Assembly: GCA_950295325.1 (NCBI GenBank)
Contig: OX485805.1
Span: 31,111,501 to 31,175,500, forward strand
DNA length: 64,000 nt
Source of the DNA: Polytrichum commune
Lineage: Eukaryota; Streptophyta; Polytrichopsida; Polytrichales; Polytrichaceae
Direction of reading: 5' to 3'
Below are positions 36,452 to 47,169 of this stretch, piece by piece. Both the position numbers and the translations under genes were made by a program. Position 1 is the stretch's first letter. The number at the start of each line of letters is the position of its first letter. The notes under the pieces are model-generated. The model saw only the letters and a program-made list of their open reading frames with translations. It was not told the DNA's origin and did no database searches.

Positions 36452-39032
36452 TTACAAATCAACTAGTTCGTTTTCTCCAAATTAAAGGTTCAAAATGAAA
36501 ACTCTAGGAAATGAATCAAACTATATTCTAAAAAATAGTATTCTAAGTAAAAAATACAAGGAATAACTGAAGCATTTGAATGAATAATCGATTGATAGTA
36601 AAGAAGCAAGAATAACGACTGAGTTGGCTCAAATTTCTCCCCATTCACTGGGTAAGCTTAGGAGTTGGTGAATGGGCATCACATGATACTGTAACACACT
36701 GACGTTTCCTTTTTCTTGTTGTTTTCACTTTTTTTTCTTTTCTTTTTGTACTCGTCCTTCCGCTTAGAATACTGACCACCATCTTTTGAAGATCGATTGG
36801 GTTACTGTCATTCTTGCAAGAATTCCATGCCACCTGCACAACTAATGGAGATCAGTGATTAGTCTGTGATGCCCAGATTTTGAGTTGATGATCGTCTGTG
36901 TGCGAAATGAACTTAAAAGCCATGGGCAAGTTTTGGTACTCACTGAAAGCCTAATCTTGTAGAGCCTCTGGATGAAGGTGGTACACAAGATTATCACAAG
37001 GCCTTGAAACTTGGTGTCATAATTTAAGGGAAAAAATCGTATGAAAGAACTGGTACAAGCAACAACACGCGATAATCAAAGACTACTTACTAGGCGTTAT
37101 GGCGGCTGCGCAAGGCTATGTCCAGGGTTGCATAAGATCTGTCGAATTGAGACCACAACCACAACGGCGAAGAGGATGATGAGGCTGACTATTATTGCAA
37201 GGAAAGATGCATTGAGCCACTGCCACCGCAATGCTTTTGCTTTCCCCATCCGTCTTTCCTGTACAGGCCTCTTTGAAGTCAAAATCCTCTCCAGTTCTGA
37301 GCCTTTGTTGCCAAGAAACCAAAGCCTGCAAGATGTACACCTAGTAGGATATGATTAGCTGAATTGCCCCTAACCCAAGTTTCCAACCCTAGCTCTTGGC
37401 AAAAGCCCACAAAAATCAATCTCAATCTACTGAAGCACATCCTGCTGAAAACCGTTTTTTACCCTGCAGGCTATTTCTTCGTTTGCAATGGGCGCTTCAA
37501 TTACTTGATTTTCCTCAGCTTCAGAACAACGCCAATGACTGTGACGATGGTGGACGCAAGTGGAGACAATGGGCTCATGCACATGCAGGCGGGTGCCGGC
37601 GGGGTTGGATGAAGTCCGTCGCTCCGCCGGCGGAACCTGTCTCCGCGCAAACCATCACCGCCACGCCAAGCTCCGCCTCTGCCAAGCTCCACCTCCGCCC
37701 TGCCAACCTCAAAATTTACCACATGCAATGGAGTGCCTTGGCGTGGCAGGCCTTGGCATGAACCCACTGGGACCCACGGGACGGCTCGCCAACTGCTGCC
37801 CGCCAGCTACCTCCGCTAGCCCACCAGCTACCTCCACCCGCCTCCATGTGCGTGCGGCCAATAGCACTGCGCACATGAATGGGGATCACCCGCTCCGCTT
37901 GGCGGAGTGGATGAAACCCATCCCCGCTCGTCCTCCCTCTGTCTGCGAGGGTGGCGAAGCGGACTGTCCACCGTAGCCTGCAAGCCACGGGTTTGCCGTC
38001 CTTTGTGTTTTCTTGCTACGAAATAATTTTCGAAGGCGGAGGTTTCTAACTGCGAGATAATTTTTGAAGGCGGACGCAGCAAGGTGCGTCCCGTCCGCCA
38101 GGCTTGTCAGCCACAGTGGACAACCTCACACAGTGTGAATGCGCCCCCTGTTGACCAATCGCCGGGGACCATCGAGACTCTGCTAGGCTCATGGCCAAGC
38201 GGACTTCGGTCATGTGCACGTGCCCAATAGAGTTGCAATCCAGGTGTTGATACAGTGCAAGAGGTTGGCTTGTGCAACAACAGTGAGAAGGACGCCTTCA
38301 AACACACTGAAGAAAACCTAATAGCTGCATGTGTTCTTGCACTAGGTTGCCCGTCTTCCCCTTCCCCTTCCCTTTAGCTCTCCCGACTTGCAAACATTAT
38401 GTGGCTTGCATGTAGTTGCTAAGTATTAGGTATCCGGTGTGAGTCATTCATCTGATTCATACCGGTTACCTACCTTAATCAGTGTTCATAAATGACAAAA
38501 ATATTGGGGTGTGATGAGAACGTCCCACTTTTGATGAACACTGATTACGTATCAGGTTTTGTCATGATTGCTAATTGTGGATGTTATACACTGTGAGAGA
38601 AAATGTTTGACGTAAAAGACAAGTCAATATGCCACCTCTCCATGTTGCAAGTCTAGGACGTCCTCTCCTATTCCTTGAACATAAACATTGAAATTCAGAA
38701 TGAGCAGTTAGATGCAATTGAGCAGGGTTGTCAGATTAGATGGGACGGGATGCACCAGTCATCACTACTGATAGAACAGAGACTAAAAAACGTAACTAAT
38801 TTCACAGCTCAATTTTACCAATTGATTGGGAAAATCCTAATCAATTTGGTACATTGACTAGAGAAATATCATAGACTTTGTTGGGAAGCCGTCTGGATGA
38901 CTAATGTGGAACAATGTGATTGGTTTAGTTTTTCTTTTTCTTTTTTCTTTGTTCCCATTTGAATGTTTTTTTAACCCCCTCCCTTTTGGTGATGTGATGT
39001 GATGAGATGCATGTCACGTGACAATCCTGCAG
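36452..39032. other. Gene-poor stretch with a GC-rich island (about 37555-38110)
   Basis: The island has many CCGCC/GGCGG runs, giving overlapping open frames on both strands that look compositional. On the minus strand a possible exon at 36645-36833 starts after TTGTGCAG and encodes a Lys/Arg-rich stretch (..KRKEKKVKTTRKRKRQ..). Another frame near 37097-37282 would encode one membrane-spanning segment. Without matching splice sites neither can be assigned to a gene. Confidence 0.3.
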
Positions 39033-39886
39033 TTGAGACTAATAAGAATCTTTTGAAAATTGCTGAAGCAACCAAAGATGGAAAGGATATTGGAGAATGG
39101 GTGAGTTTCACTGCTTTAGAATTGTTCTGCAATTATGGGTAATCTTAGTTCATCTTGTGGAAGAGCTTTTTCTTTTTAGACAATTCTTGAAATCTGTGAG
39201 TATGTCCGGAGACATGAGCACCATGCAGCATTTGTCAGAATGTATGATACTGAATTGGTGGATGCTTGCAGGCAGCATCAGAATGGCTATACATTGTTCC
39301 CTGGGGTTTGCAAAATTGCTCATGTGGATAATGAAGTGTTACAACCATCCACCAATATATGTAACAGAAAATGGTGCATCCCAGTTTCTTTCTTCAAGAG
39401 CCTCACATACTCAGAAATGTTGTTTTCGGGTGAAATGCTTATGCTGGTTTTCAAGATGACAACCTTCTGCGCTTGATAAACGAGACTATAGAGGTATGGA
39501 TGAGGAGGAGGGATCCAAATCATTTGAAGGGATGCTAAGGGGCGGTTTACACTATGGACCAAGAGCCATGACAATGAAATTCTAAAATCTGTGATTGGAG
39601 AGTAAAGTGCTCTTGGTCCCATTTGGCTTTACACTACCTTGAAAAAAGGAGAATGACCACTAACTTTGAGGCCCCAAAAACTACTAAAATCTGCCATTTG
39701 GATAATGTGCCATGGTCCAACGGGTTTTCCGTTGAGGTGAGGCAAAAGGCTCGACTCAACGGAAATCAAGGGAGCCGTAAATAAAAACCATGTCTTCCTG
39801 TTTGCTTTCTCATGTTTTGTGCATGCACTGTTTTTTGCTGATTTTTTGCTGTGTTTTGCTAAAAAAATTTCACATTTTTTTCATCA

Positions 39887-41299
39887 ATGGAGGGGTATAG
39901 TGCAGATGGAGAAATTAGGGATTCCGAAGGAAAGATTTGGTCCCAAAATTCCGAGTGGATGAGATTTTCAAACCCAATTTCCTTGCCTCCAAATCATGTA
40001 CCAGCAGAAATTCCTCAATTGCGATTTCAGCATGCTCAAAATCTGTTTTCTTGTCATTCTAGTAGATATCTCTCTCTCTCTTCACCTCCTTTTCAAAGAC
40101 TTCCTCATAGTAAGAGAGAGCTAGAAGAGATTGGAACCCAAATCTCGTATAGTGAATTCTCAAGAGGAAAGGAGATTTTGGAGGTGAAAAAAGAAGAAGG
40201 AAAAATACCCAAATCTGCTCCAAAGAAACGAGGTCGTCCTTCGAAGGAGAAAACTGTAACCAAGAAAGCAAAAACCAACATAATTGATCTTAAAGACATG
40301 GAGGATGTGGAGGATACGAAAACAAAGTGGAGGGATTTTGAAGTGGAAACTTTGATTGCCTTACGGGGAGAGATAGATGAGGAGTTTGCAAGAGCAGCAA
40401 ACAAACCAGGTAAAGTTTTTTTCCCATGACGTTGTAAAATTATGCAAAAAAAATTTGAATGTGGTTGAATGAGGTTGTGTGGTTCAATGTGGGCCGTATG
40501 ATGAGGCCGTAGAAGGCCTTGGCCTCGCTAGCCCTAGCCCCCCCTCCCCCCAAAACAGGGGCGGCCGCTACCGCGGGGGCTTCGGATTTTGGAAGCGCCA
40601 CGCCTCGCGCGCGAGGGGATTCGAACCCGTGCGGGCAAGATGCAAAGCCTTACCACCCACCTCCAACCATTACATCAAGACATTTTCCTTGTGTGCAACC
40701 ACTCTTTGGATGATCTTTGTAATAGAAACAAGCTTCCTTCCTATGCTGGAATTTTTTTACAAGTTGCATTTTTACCCATTTTGAGTTTGTTTTTTACCAT
40801 TGTCTTATCATTTTTTGTCATGTATTGTAGGACAGAACATGTGGGTAAAATTACAGCTCCGAATGGTGGCTGGAATTCGAGGATTTAACCGCTCATGATT
40901 ATCTTGCAAGAAGAAATTCAAGAATATTTTAGCGGAGTACAGAAATGACAAGCGTGCAAATGAAATTTCGGGTTCGGACGCAAGCAAGAGTGTAGATAAT
41001 TTGATGAAATTGATACATGGAATAACAAACGTGTAAGTGTGCACAACCAAATTCCAGCAAGTGCCCAAGAAAGAGATGAGACATGTGGTACACCACCTAC
41101 AACTCCAGAAATTTTTCAACCTAGTCCATCTACATCACCATCCATACAAGAAAAGAAAAAGAAGACTCAAAACAAGATTGAAGGTCTTCTTCAGCAAGTG
41201 GTAGGAAATTCTACCATTCTTATTTCTACCTTTCAGCAATCCACAGAATTGTTGAAAAATATGGATAGGAACTTTGCAGCCCTTCTAGAAAAATTCTAG
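39887..41299 (+). pseudogene. Harbinger ORF1: AT-hook and Myb/trihelix-like protein, broken
   Basis: Exon 1 (39887-40409, start MEGYSADGE) has an AT-hook-like KKRGRPSKE followed by the first helix of a trihelix/SANT fold (KWRDFEVETLIALRGEIDEE). The intron 40410-40830 has donor CCAG|GTAAAG and acceptor TTGTAG|GACAG. Exon 2 continues NMWVKLQLRMVAGIRGFNRS, then a TGA at 40896-40898 where tryptophan is usual, then CKKKFKNILAEYRNDKRANE. A later shift is needed to reach FDEIDTW and the Gln-rich C-terminal stretch ending at 41299. In Harbinger elements this protein binds the ends and helps import the transposase. At least one nonsense codon and one frameshift. Confidence 0.8.
40490..40700 (-). mobile_element. 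Possible tRNA-derived SINE in the ORF1 intron
   Basis: A GC-rich patch inside the AT-rich intron. On the minus strand GGGTTCGAATCCCC (40628-40615) is a perfect RNA polymerase III B-box. About 35 bases upstream GGTTGGAGGTGGGTGGTAAGG loosely resembles an A-box. An A/T-run follows at about 40445-40455. Target duplication not identified; could also be a chance GC-rich insertion. Confidence 0.35.
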
Positions 41300-42698
41300 T
41301 CGTCTTCCATACAATCAGAACTACTATCAGAGAACTCTAGAGTTGATTGATTCTGAAGTTTAGAGTGCCATAAATTCTTCGCCAGAATTTCATGCATTCT
41401 TGTAGCTTCACGAAGTAGGTCTACGGCCTTCTCATTTTCCTTCACTAGGAATGTTTCTACCTCTCCATCATCTATATCATCTGTAAACTCTGAATTTTCT
41501 CTATAAGAGATTCTATTTTTTACCTCGTAAATTGATGCCCTCTCGCAACGTAGTTCTTGCCCTTCCTTCAAAACACCAATCTCGATTCTTCTTTGTGATT
41601 GTTCCTCCACTTCTGAAATCCAGTTTTCATTGAAACCATCATTCATTGTAATGCACAAATTGTACAAAATAATACATGTAGCAACAAGATCCGGCACATT
41701 TTTCAATGGCACGTCACATCTCTTCATTATGATCCTCCATCTCCCCTTCAGAATTCTAAAAGCCCTCTCAACACACATCCGTGTGGAAGATTGGATAAAA
41801 TTCTAATTTGCTTGGATTTGTGATAATTCTGTTTTTCCTCCTTTGAATGGACAATACATCCATGGTCTTATGGGATATGCTGCATCTCCTATTAATTTGT
41901 ACGGATGTAATTTACCCTCCATACATGCTCTCCCAATTTTTGTAACTTGAAAAACAGCCCAATCATGAAGACTACCGGCCCAACCGAATTCGTAATCCCA
42001 GAATTTACAATGCACATCAACAATTCCTTGAAGAATTGCTGAATGGAAGGATTTCCGACAGTAGTAATCTTCTCCCCCATATATAGGTGCTAAAACAGGA
42101 ATGTGCGATCCATCGATTGCACCCACTACATACGGAATTCCATAAAGAGCTTCAAACTCCTTTGCTAAAACCCTAAACTGCGATTCGTTAGGCATTTGCA
42201 CGAGAATTCGTTGCAAATGTTGCCTCACGGCCTTACAAAATTCCCTCATAATTATGGAAACCGTAGATTCAACAACCCCATAAAGATCACCTATGAGCAA
42301 CTGTCCATTGCCGGTTCCTAATCTAGACAATGAAATTGCAATTCTTGTTTCCACAGAATTGCATTTCTCATAGGTGTATTTTTTTTTTACAAAAACGGCC
42401 CTAATTTCTCACTTAGAAATTTAAAAGTAGCAAACTTAACTCGTGTTCTTTCTTTGAATTGACCTTCGGTATATGATCCCAGCAAAAAATGGTCCGTGAA
42501 TCCACATTGTCTTCCAATGCTCCACAAAGTTCGTGTCTCTCTTCTTCCCATGCTCTCCAAGAAGATGCTGAAAATTGCCATTTTTTCCCACTCTCCATGC
42601 AAAATCAAGGCTTGCAAGCTCACAATGTGTGAGATAAGCATTTGCAAGCACATATACAAGCCTAACATCAATACAAGGTTCCTCCTCCTCCCCTCCAT
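41296..42698 (-). pseudogene. Harbinger ORF2: DDE transposase (HARBI1-like), broken
   Basis: Starts MEGRRRNLVLML at 42698. The DDE_Tnp_4 core follows: GAIDGSHIPV (first Asp), HDWAVFQV, GDAAYPIRPW (second Asp), and RMCVERAFRILKGRW (Glu), with usual spacing, then an acidic C-terminal tail. Lesions are a TAA at about 42387-42389 in a poly-A run (GPFL-stop-KKNTPMRNAI), one base lost near 42345 before VETRIAIS, and a TAG at 41803-41805 between QIQAN and NFIQSSTR. The catalytic triad itself is still encoded. A standard family member of about 430 residues, so nothing large is missing. Confidence 0.88.
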
Positions 42699-43632
42699 TG
42701 TAACCCTAATTGCTGAAATTTTTAGAAGAGAAGAAAAAGGAGAAGAAGAGAGAAGGAGAGAGGTGGAAAAGAGATGAGATGGAAGAGAGAGAAGGTGGGA
42801 AGGTAAATGAGAGGGTAATCCCCTAAATCTGCCATTTTTATATTTATATTAAAAAAATCAGCCCAAAGTTGTCCCGGTCCAAATCCACTTTACACTACAA
42901 GAGTGACCAAGCCACTCAAAAATCCATTTTTGATTTTTCATGGTTACGGCTCTTGGCCAAGAGCTGTGACCATGAAAATGATTTAATTTTCTTGGTCATG
43001 GCTCTTGGTCCATAGTGTAAACCGCCCCTAATTAACACAAGATGCATATATCAGGGACACCTTACTTATAGTATCTGATGGCCCATCAGGTACTATATCT
43101 TGCAAAGAAAACATGTGATTGATTTAGTGTGGTCCACACTATTCATCATCAACCCACATGAATTGTCTTGCGATCACTGGGTAGCAACTAGAGAAGGTGT
43201 CACATGACACATGGTACTACTTGACAAGTAACGAAGACCACTCTAGTTAACATTGCATATCAATTTTAATGCCACACTAAATCAAATGTTTAGTGTAGCT
43301 CCTTTTGGTTAGCATTGCTTGTAGTGAGGATCCGCACCTACCAAAAGTCGGACTGCAACACTAGAACTCAATCAAATCTTATGCTTATTAGATGTAAGGG
43401 CATAGATCAAATATTAAGGTAAACAAATGATTTAGTTTGTGAATGTTTCCCTTAGAGAGCAAGAGCAGATGTGCGGGGCTACTCTGCTTGGTCACTACTG
43501 GACAATTTTGAGTGGGTTGTTGGAGATACAAAACAATTTTGACTCATTTACGTTGACTACAAGGATGGTCGATATGTGAAGGACTTAGTGAGGTGGTATT
43601 CACAATTCCTCAACATAACACATCGAGGCTAA

Positions 43633-44726
43633 GGTTTTTGATTTTGACTTTGATGTTAAAAACACTTGTGACCATCTTCCACAGGGGCTTGAAATTTTAT
43701 GTTACATGAATCCAACGCAATTGTGAAGTTCATAGTCATCAAATGCCACACCTTTCACATTGGTATGGAGCATATATGTAAGCCTAGTGAGGAATATAAC
43801 GGCAAAATTTTAGATACTATAATATAATTATGTTACGGGCAAGATGTCAACAAGTTCATCAGAAGACAATATTATCCCAAATTACGCTGTAGAATTCGGC
43901 ACTTTGCAAGTGGTACAAGTCATGATTGCAACAATGATCTTATTCATAGAAAAGTACACTATGGGCTCATACCAATAGTATGAACATGTTTGTGATGTTT
44001 ATTTGGAGTGGGTTGAGGAATTTTTGGTTTCCTCAAAAAAGGTCCCAATTATAAATGTGTTGCCCTCCTCAACAAAAGTTGATGCAAACCCATTAGGAAG
44101 GCATATAAGTTGAACACACACATTCTTGATATTCTTTTGAATCTCTCCTTTGGAACGTCAATTACCAAGAGGCAAATAATCTTTAAATTTTGTATCCGAA
44201 TATCCTATATTGCGACCGGTTGTTCAATGATGGTTTAAAATGTCTTATTCTGTATTTGCAACGGGCGTTTGTGGCACACTATTCTTCTGTATAGTTCATG
44301 TTTGAGGAGACCGTAGACAACAAAGTTTTTTAGTTTTACAATTTATTTGGACAATTTAAACACATATGTGACACATCTCATCCTGATCATGGTGTGTTTC
44401 ATATACTAGGACAAGTGGGCTAGTAAAAAAAAGTAACCATTTACAACCCATCTACGTTACCTCATTCCACCCTCCCACACGGAAATTCATATGAAATGGA
44501 TGCCACTCCACTCCCAGCTTATCACTACCCACATGTGTTTGTCGATACCTTCCCACTTCGGCTCAACTCGGCTAGTTACCTTAAACACTATATTCGTTAA
44601 ATTGAGACTTTTTGGGCATTTTGAGACATTCACATAAATAAGAACAAGGATAAATGGAACACATATTGGAGAAAGTTGTAAGATGCGAACACTTTGAAGC
44701 AGGTGTTTAGACCAAGAACCCCATAA
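43633..44726. other. AT-rich stretch with repeat similarity to 61.4 kb
   Basis: No gene. 44470-44580 shares blocks with 61440-61560 (ATATGAAATGGATGCCACTC, CACTCCCAGCT, TTCCCACTTCG), suggesting an old dispersed repeat. The inverted repeat matched to 16988-17112 lies just upstream, inside the GH1 intron. Confidence 0.4.
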
Positions 44727-45005
44727 ATAACTCATATTTGTGATGGTTTAGGGTGGGCAATCCAAATCTTAGACCACATTTAAGGGGAAACCTTAAAACA
44801 TTCATATTATTGCACACAAAATATTAGAGCTTGTATGAATATGGTTTAGGTAGGGCAATCCAAACCATAGATCTTATTGAAGGGTTAATATGTTAACCAA
44901 TATAATATTGCATACAAAATATTCCAAACTCATATTTGTGATGGTTTAGGTAGGGCAATCCAAACCTTAGACCATATGGAAGGGGAAATCATGTCTAACT
45001 TGTAT
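44727..45005 (+). repeat. Three degenerate tandem repeats of about 100 bp
   Basis: Each unit has TGATGGTTTAGGTRGGGCAA then TCCAAACCTTAGACCA and AAGGGGAAA, starting near 44730, 44835 and 44929. Non-coding. Confidence 0.65.
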
Positions 45006-45169
45006 TATTGCAAAAAAAAAACATACAAAGTGTGGCATGTAAAATGCATATCATGCTAACACCACACATGCATTGGATAGTGCGACCCAAAATGTTCTTG
45101 CCTATGGCCCAAAACCCTACGCCTACTATGGCCTATCTAGCCTCGGATACTACCTCTTTTTCTTTTGAT

Positions 45170-45943
45170 TCATTTTCTTTTGCTTTTTTTTTCTTTTGCC
45201 TCTTTTTCTTTTGCTGCAGCTTCTTTTGCTCGCATTGCTTCAACATTCCTGAAAATCTCCGCCCCGCGACTATAGCCATTCTTGGGGTGAACGCCATCAA
45301 TAACACATTTTGTATTCCGTCGGCCGCCCGAATTATACGACGAAGAATTCGAATACGATGAAGTGGACTGTCTTGCATTTCTGGTCATGGAGTAGAAACG
45401 CTCCAACTCGATGGACGCACTAGACCGCATAGGTTTACGGGTGGGAGCAACCTGCAACGCGTCAACGCACGAACACATGTGTTAGTTTAGGGAGGAAGAC
45501 CCAAACGTGTCACACATTCATTTTTTAAGTGCAAAATGATTGTAATGCGCGGATAACCATGTTTTTTTTTGGGGGGGGGGGGGGTTCACCTTGTCACCGG
45601 GGGCGTTCCCGTCGGAGTTGGCGAGGAGGGGCAAGGCATCCCGCAAAGGAATAGGAAGGGTTCCACTCTTCGTAGGCCGAGCGTCCATCCGCAGCCGCCG
45701 TTGAGGTGTACTACTGCCGCCGGGCCGAGAGGGGGATGTCCGGACGCATTTGCGATTTATGCCTTTGAGCGGTGACGGGGACGCAGATCGCCGGAAGATT
45801 TGCTTGGGTGGGGGGCTATCGACGACGCCGGCGTCAAGAGGCTCCTTGGAGTAGTCGATGGTTGACGCGGCGTCGTAAACGGTCTCGTAGAAGAAGCTCC
45901 CCAAGTCTGACTCGCTGACGACGTCAATCGAGGGCTCCAAACG
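45170..45943 (-). CDS. Two phase-0 exons of an unrecognised protein, 5' end not found
   Basis: Exon 45943-45590 (118 codons, RLEPSIDVVSESDLGSFFYE..APGDK) follows TTGGCTCCAG and ends at AAG|GTGAACC. Exon 45451-45170 (94 codons with stop, VAPTRKPMRSSASIELERFY..) follows GCGTTGCAG. Both are phase 0 and join cleanly. The product is Ser/Pro/Arg-rich with a Lys/Glu/Ala C-terminal helix (MRAKEAAAKEKEAKEKKSKR). No domain recognised. It follows the FCP1-like ORF on the same strand. These may be the last exons of a transcript whose first exon is unseen, or an alternative 3' end of the upstream locus. A long G/A homopolymer run at 45560-45585 lies in the intron. Confidence 0.5.
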
Positions 45944-46086
45944 CTGGAGCCAAAATTGGAACAAAACAAAACCCAAGGAAAAGGGGGGAGATAGAGCGCG
46001 TGAAAATCAAGATACATATGAAGCGTAAATTACACAAAATGGGTAGGCGCATATACACACACACACATACAAACACACGTACTGTC

Positions 46087-46899
46087 TCAAATGAGCTTGT
46101 TAAATTTCGCGTGAGATAACAACTCTCTGTACAAATGGTCTCGTGGATCCAAGTATCTCTCGCCTATGGGATTATTCCTAACAAAATTGTTTACGGGAAG
46201 TCCACTTCCCCAGAGCGCCTGGAGGTATTTACTAAGGTCTAACAAAAATCGGTCCCGGACCTTCTCGACCGTCCACGTAGGGCACACTATGAAGTTGGCC
46301 GTCGGGTTCAACATGTTCTTTGCGGCGCTGTCGTCCACCATGAGCGTGTTCTCGCGGGTGGGGCGGACGTCGTAGGGGACGCCTATCAAGGACGGTCGCT
46401 GGTCCCAAAAAATGGGCTTCAAGACCTTGAGGTATTGGGGGGAAGCGGGGTTGTTTGGTTTTTTGACGACTTTGCCGTCCTGTGTGTACAATATTCTACA
46501 GGCTTCCTGTGCTAGGACCATGCAGGGGGGCTCGATGCCCTTGAAGATGAACTCCACGACGGCATTGGTGTTCTCGGCCGTCATGGAGCTCCACACGACC
46601 ACCCACCATCGTTGTTGGGCGATCTGGAGGAAGGTCCGAAGCCACGGGCGGAGGTGAACTAGTTTGCTCTTTATGAACGTGGGCGGCCCGTCGTAATTAG
46701 CGTCCTCGGGCTTGCAAAAGGGCACTGTGGGGGCCCTAGGGCAATGAACGCACTGCACGAGGACACCGTTCAGGTCTAACACCAGGAATCGTTTCTTCGG
46801 CAGCGGGGGCGGGGCGGGTAAAACCGGGGGGGCCGCCGTGCTGCCCTCTGCGCTCCTTGGAGAAGAGCGTCGGGGAGCCGCTACGCTATGCTCCGAGCC
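46087..46899 (-). CDS. FCP1/NIF-type HAD phosphatase-like protein, first exon missing
   Basis: One open exon from an acceptor (GTATCCGCAG|GGCTCGGAG) at 46899 to TGA at 46087, starting in phase 0. A Ser/Pro-rich start leads to KKRFLVLDLNGVLVQ (HAD motif I), WWVVVWSSMTAEN (motif II), a lysine in KVLKPIFWDQR, and ENTLMVDDSAAKNMLNP (motif IV), then CPTWTV and a C terminus ..HAKFNKLI. This is the order of the FCP1/NLI-interacting phosphatase family, which acts on phospho-Ser/Thr proteins including RNA polymerase II tails. In motif I the second aspartate is Asn (DLN), so activity is doubtful. No ATG precedes the domain. The upstream donor at 47401 is also phase 0, so this could be spliced to the ParB-like gene. 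Confidence 0.7.
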   Translation of the reverse strand, partial: GSEHSVAAPRRSSPRSAEGSTAAPPVLPAPPPLPKKRFLVLDLNGVLVQCVHCPRAPTVPFCKPEDANYDGPPTFIKSKLVHLRPWLRTFLQIAQQRWWVVVWSSMTAENTNAVVEFIFKGIEPPCMVLAQEACRILYTQDGKVVKKPNNPASPQYLKVLKPIFWDQRPSLIGVPYDVRPTRENTLMVDDSAAKNMLNPTANFIVCPTWTVEKVRDRFLLDLSKYLQALWGSGLPVNNFVRNNPIGERYLDPRDHLYRELLSHAKFNKLI

Positions 46900-47169
46900 C
46901 TGCGGATACGAGCGAGAGAAAACGGGGGCGACTTATGTCATGCTATGTCCAAACGAAGCATTAAGGAAACGAGCGTTCTCGGTGCAAACACAAAAGCATT
47001 TGATTCATTTTGGAGGGGGTGCAACAAGGGATACAAGGGATACAAGAGCATACAAAATACATTCAAACACAATATACAAGTATATAGGAGTCAAAAATGG
47101 TGATTATATTATATACAATGCTCTATGTACATCTTGATTGGGGGAGCCGCGTTGAACGATGCGTTCAAA

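Larger units (their letters stand above)
39539..43028. mobile_element. PIF/Harbinger DNA transposon (3490 bp), complete ends
   Basis: The termini are 34-bp perfect inverted repeats starting GGGGCGGTTTACACTATGGA. TAA flanks both sides (39536-39538 and 43029-43031). It carries the two genes expected of this superfamily in convergent order, a Myb/trihelix-like ORF1 (+) and a DDE transposase ORF2 (-), whose ends meet at about 41296-41299. Both have stops and frameshifts, so the copy is no longer autonomous, but intact ends could still be moved in trans. The insertion is within a GH1 exon; removing the element and one TAA restores the GH1 reading across the junction. Confidence 0.93.
39033..43632 (+). 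pseudogene. GH1 beta-glucosidase pseudogene fragment, split by a Harbinger element
   Basis: The C-terminal part of a glycoside hydrolase family 1 gene remains. Pieces in order are 39033-39100 (..ATKDGKDIGEW, then GTGAGT donor), 39272-39373 (AASEWLYIVPWG, frameshift, FAKLLMWIMKCYNHPPIYVTENG with the catalytic glutamate of the TENG motif), 39494-39538 continuing at 43032-43075 (GMDEEEGSKSFEGML / NTRCIYQGHL), and 43456-43632 (RADVRGYSAWSLLDNFEW, then VVGDTKQF-stop-LIYVDYKDGRY). Lesions are one base missing at the GGGG of 39303-39306, the 3490-bp insertion within the third piece, and TGA replacing the conserved Gly after KQF. The first two-thirds of the gene is not seen, so it was already partial or lies in diverged sequence. 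Confidence 0.85.

Noticed and set aside
40615-40628. tRNA gene suggested by GGTTCGAATCCC
   Set aside because: No cloverleaf can be built around it; only a B-box is convincing, so it is listed as a possible SINE.
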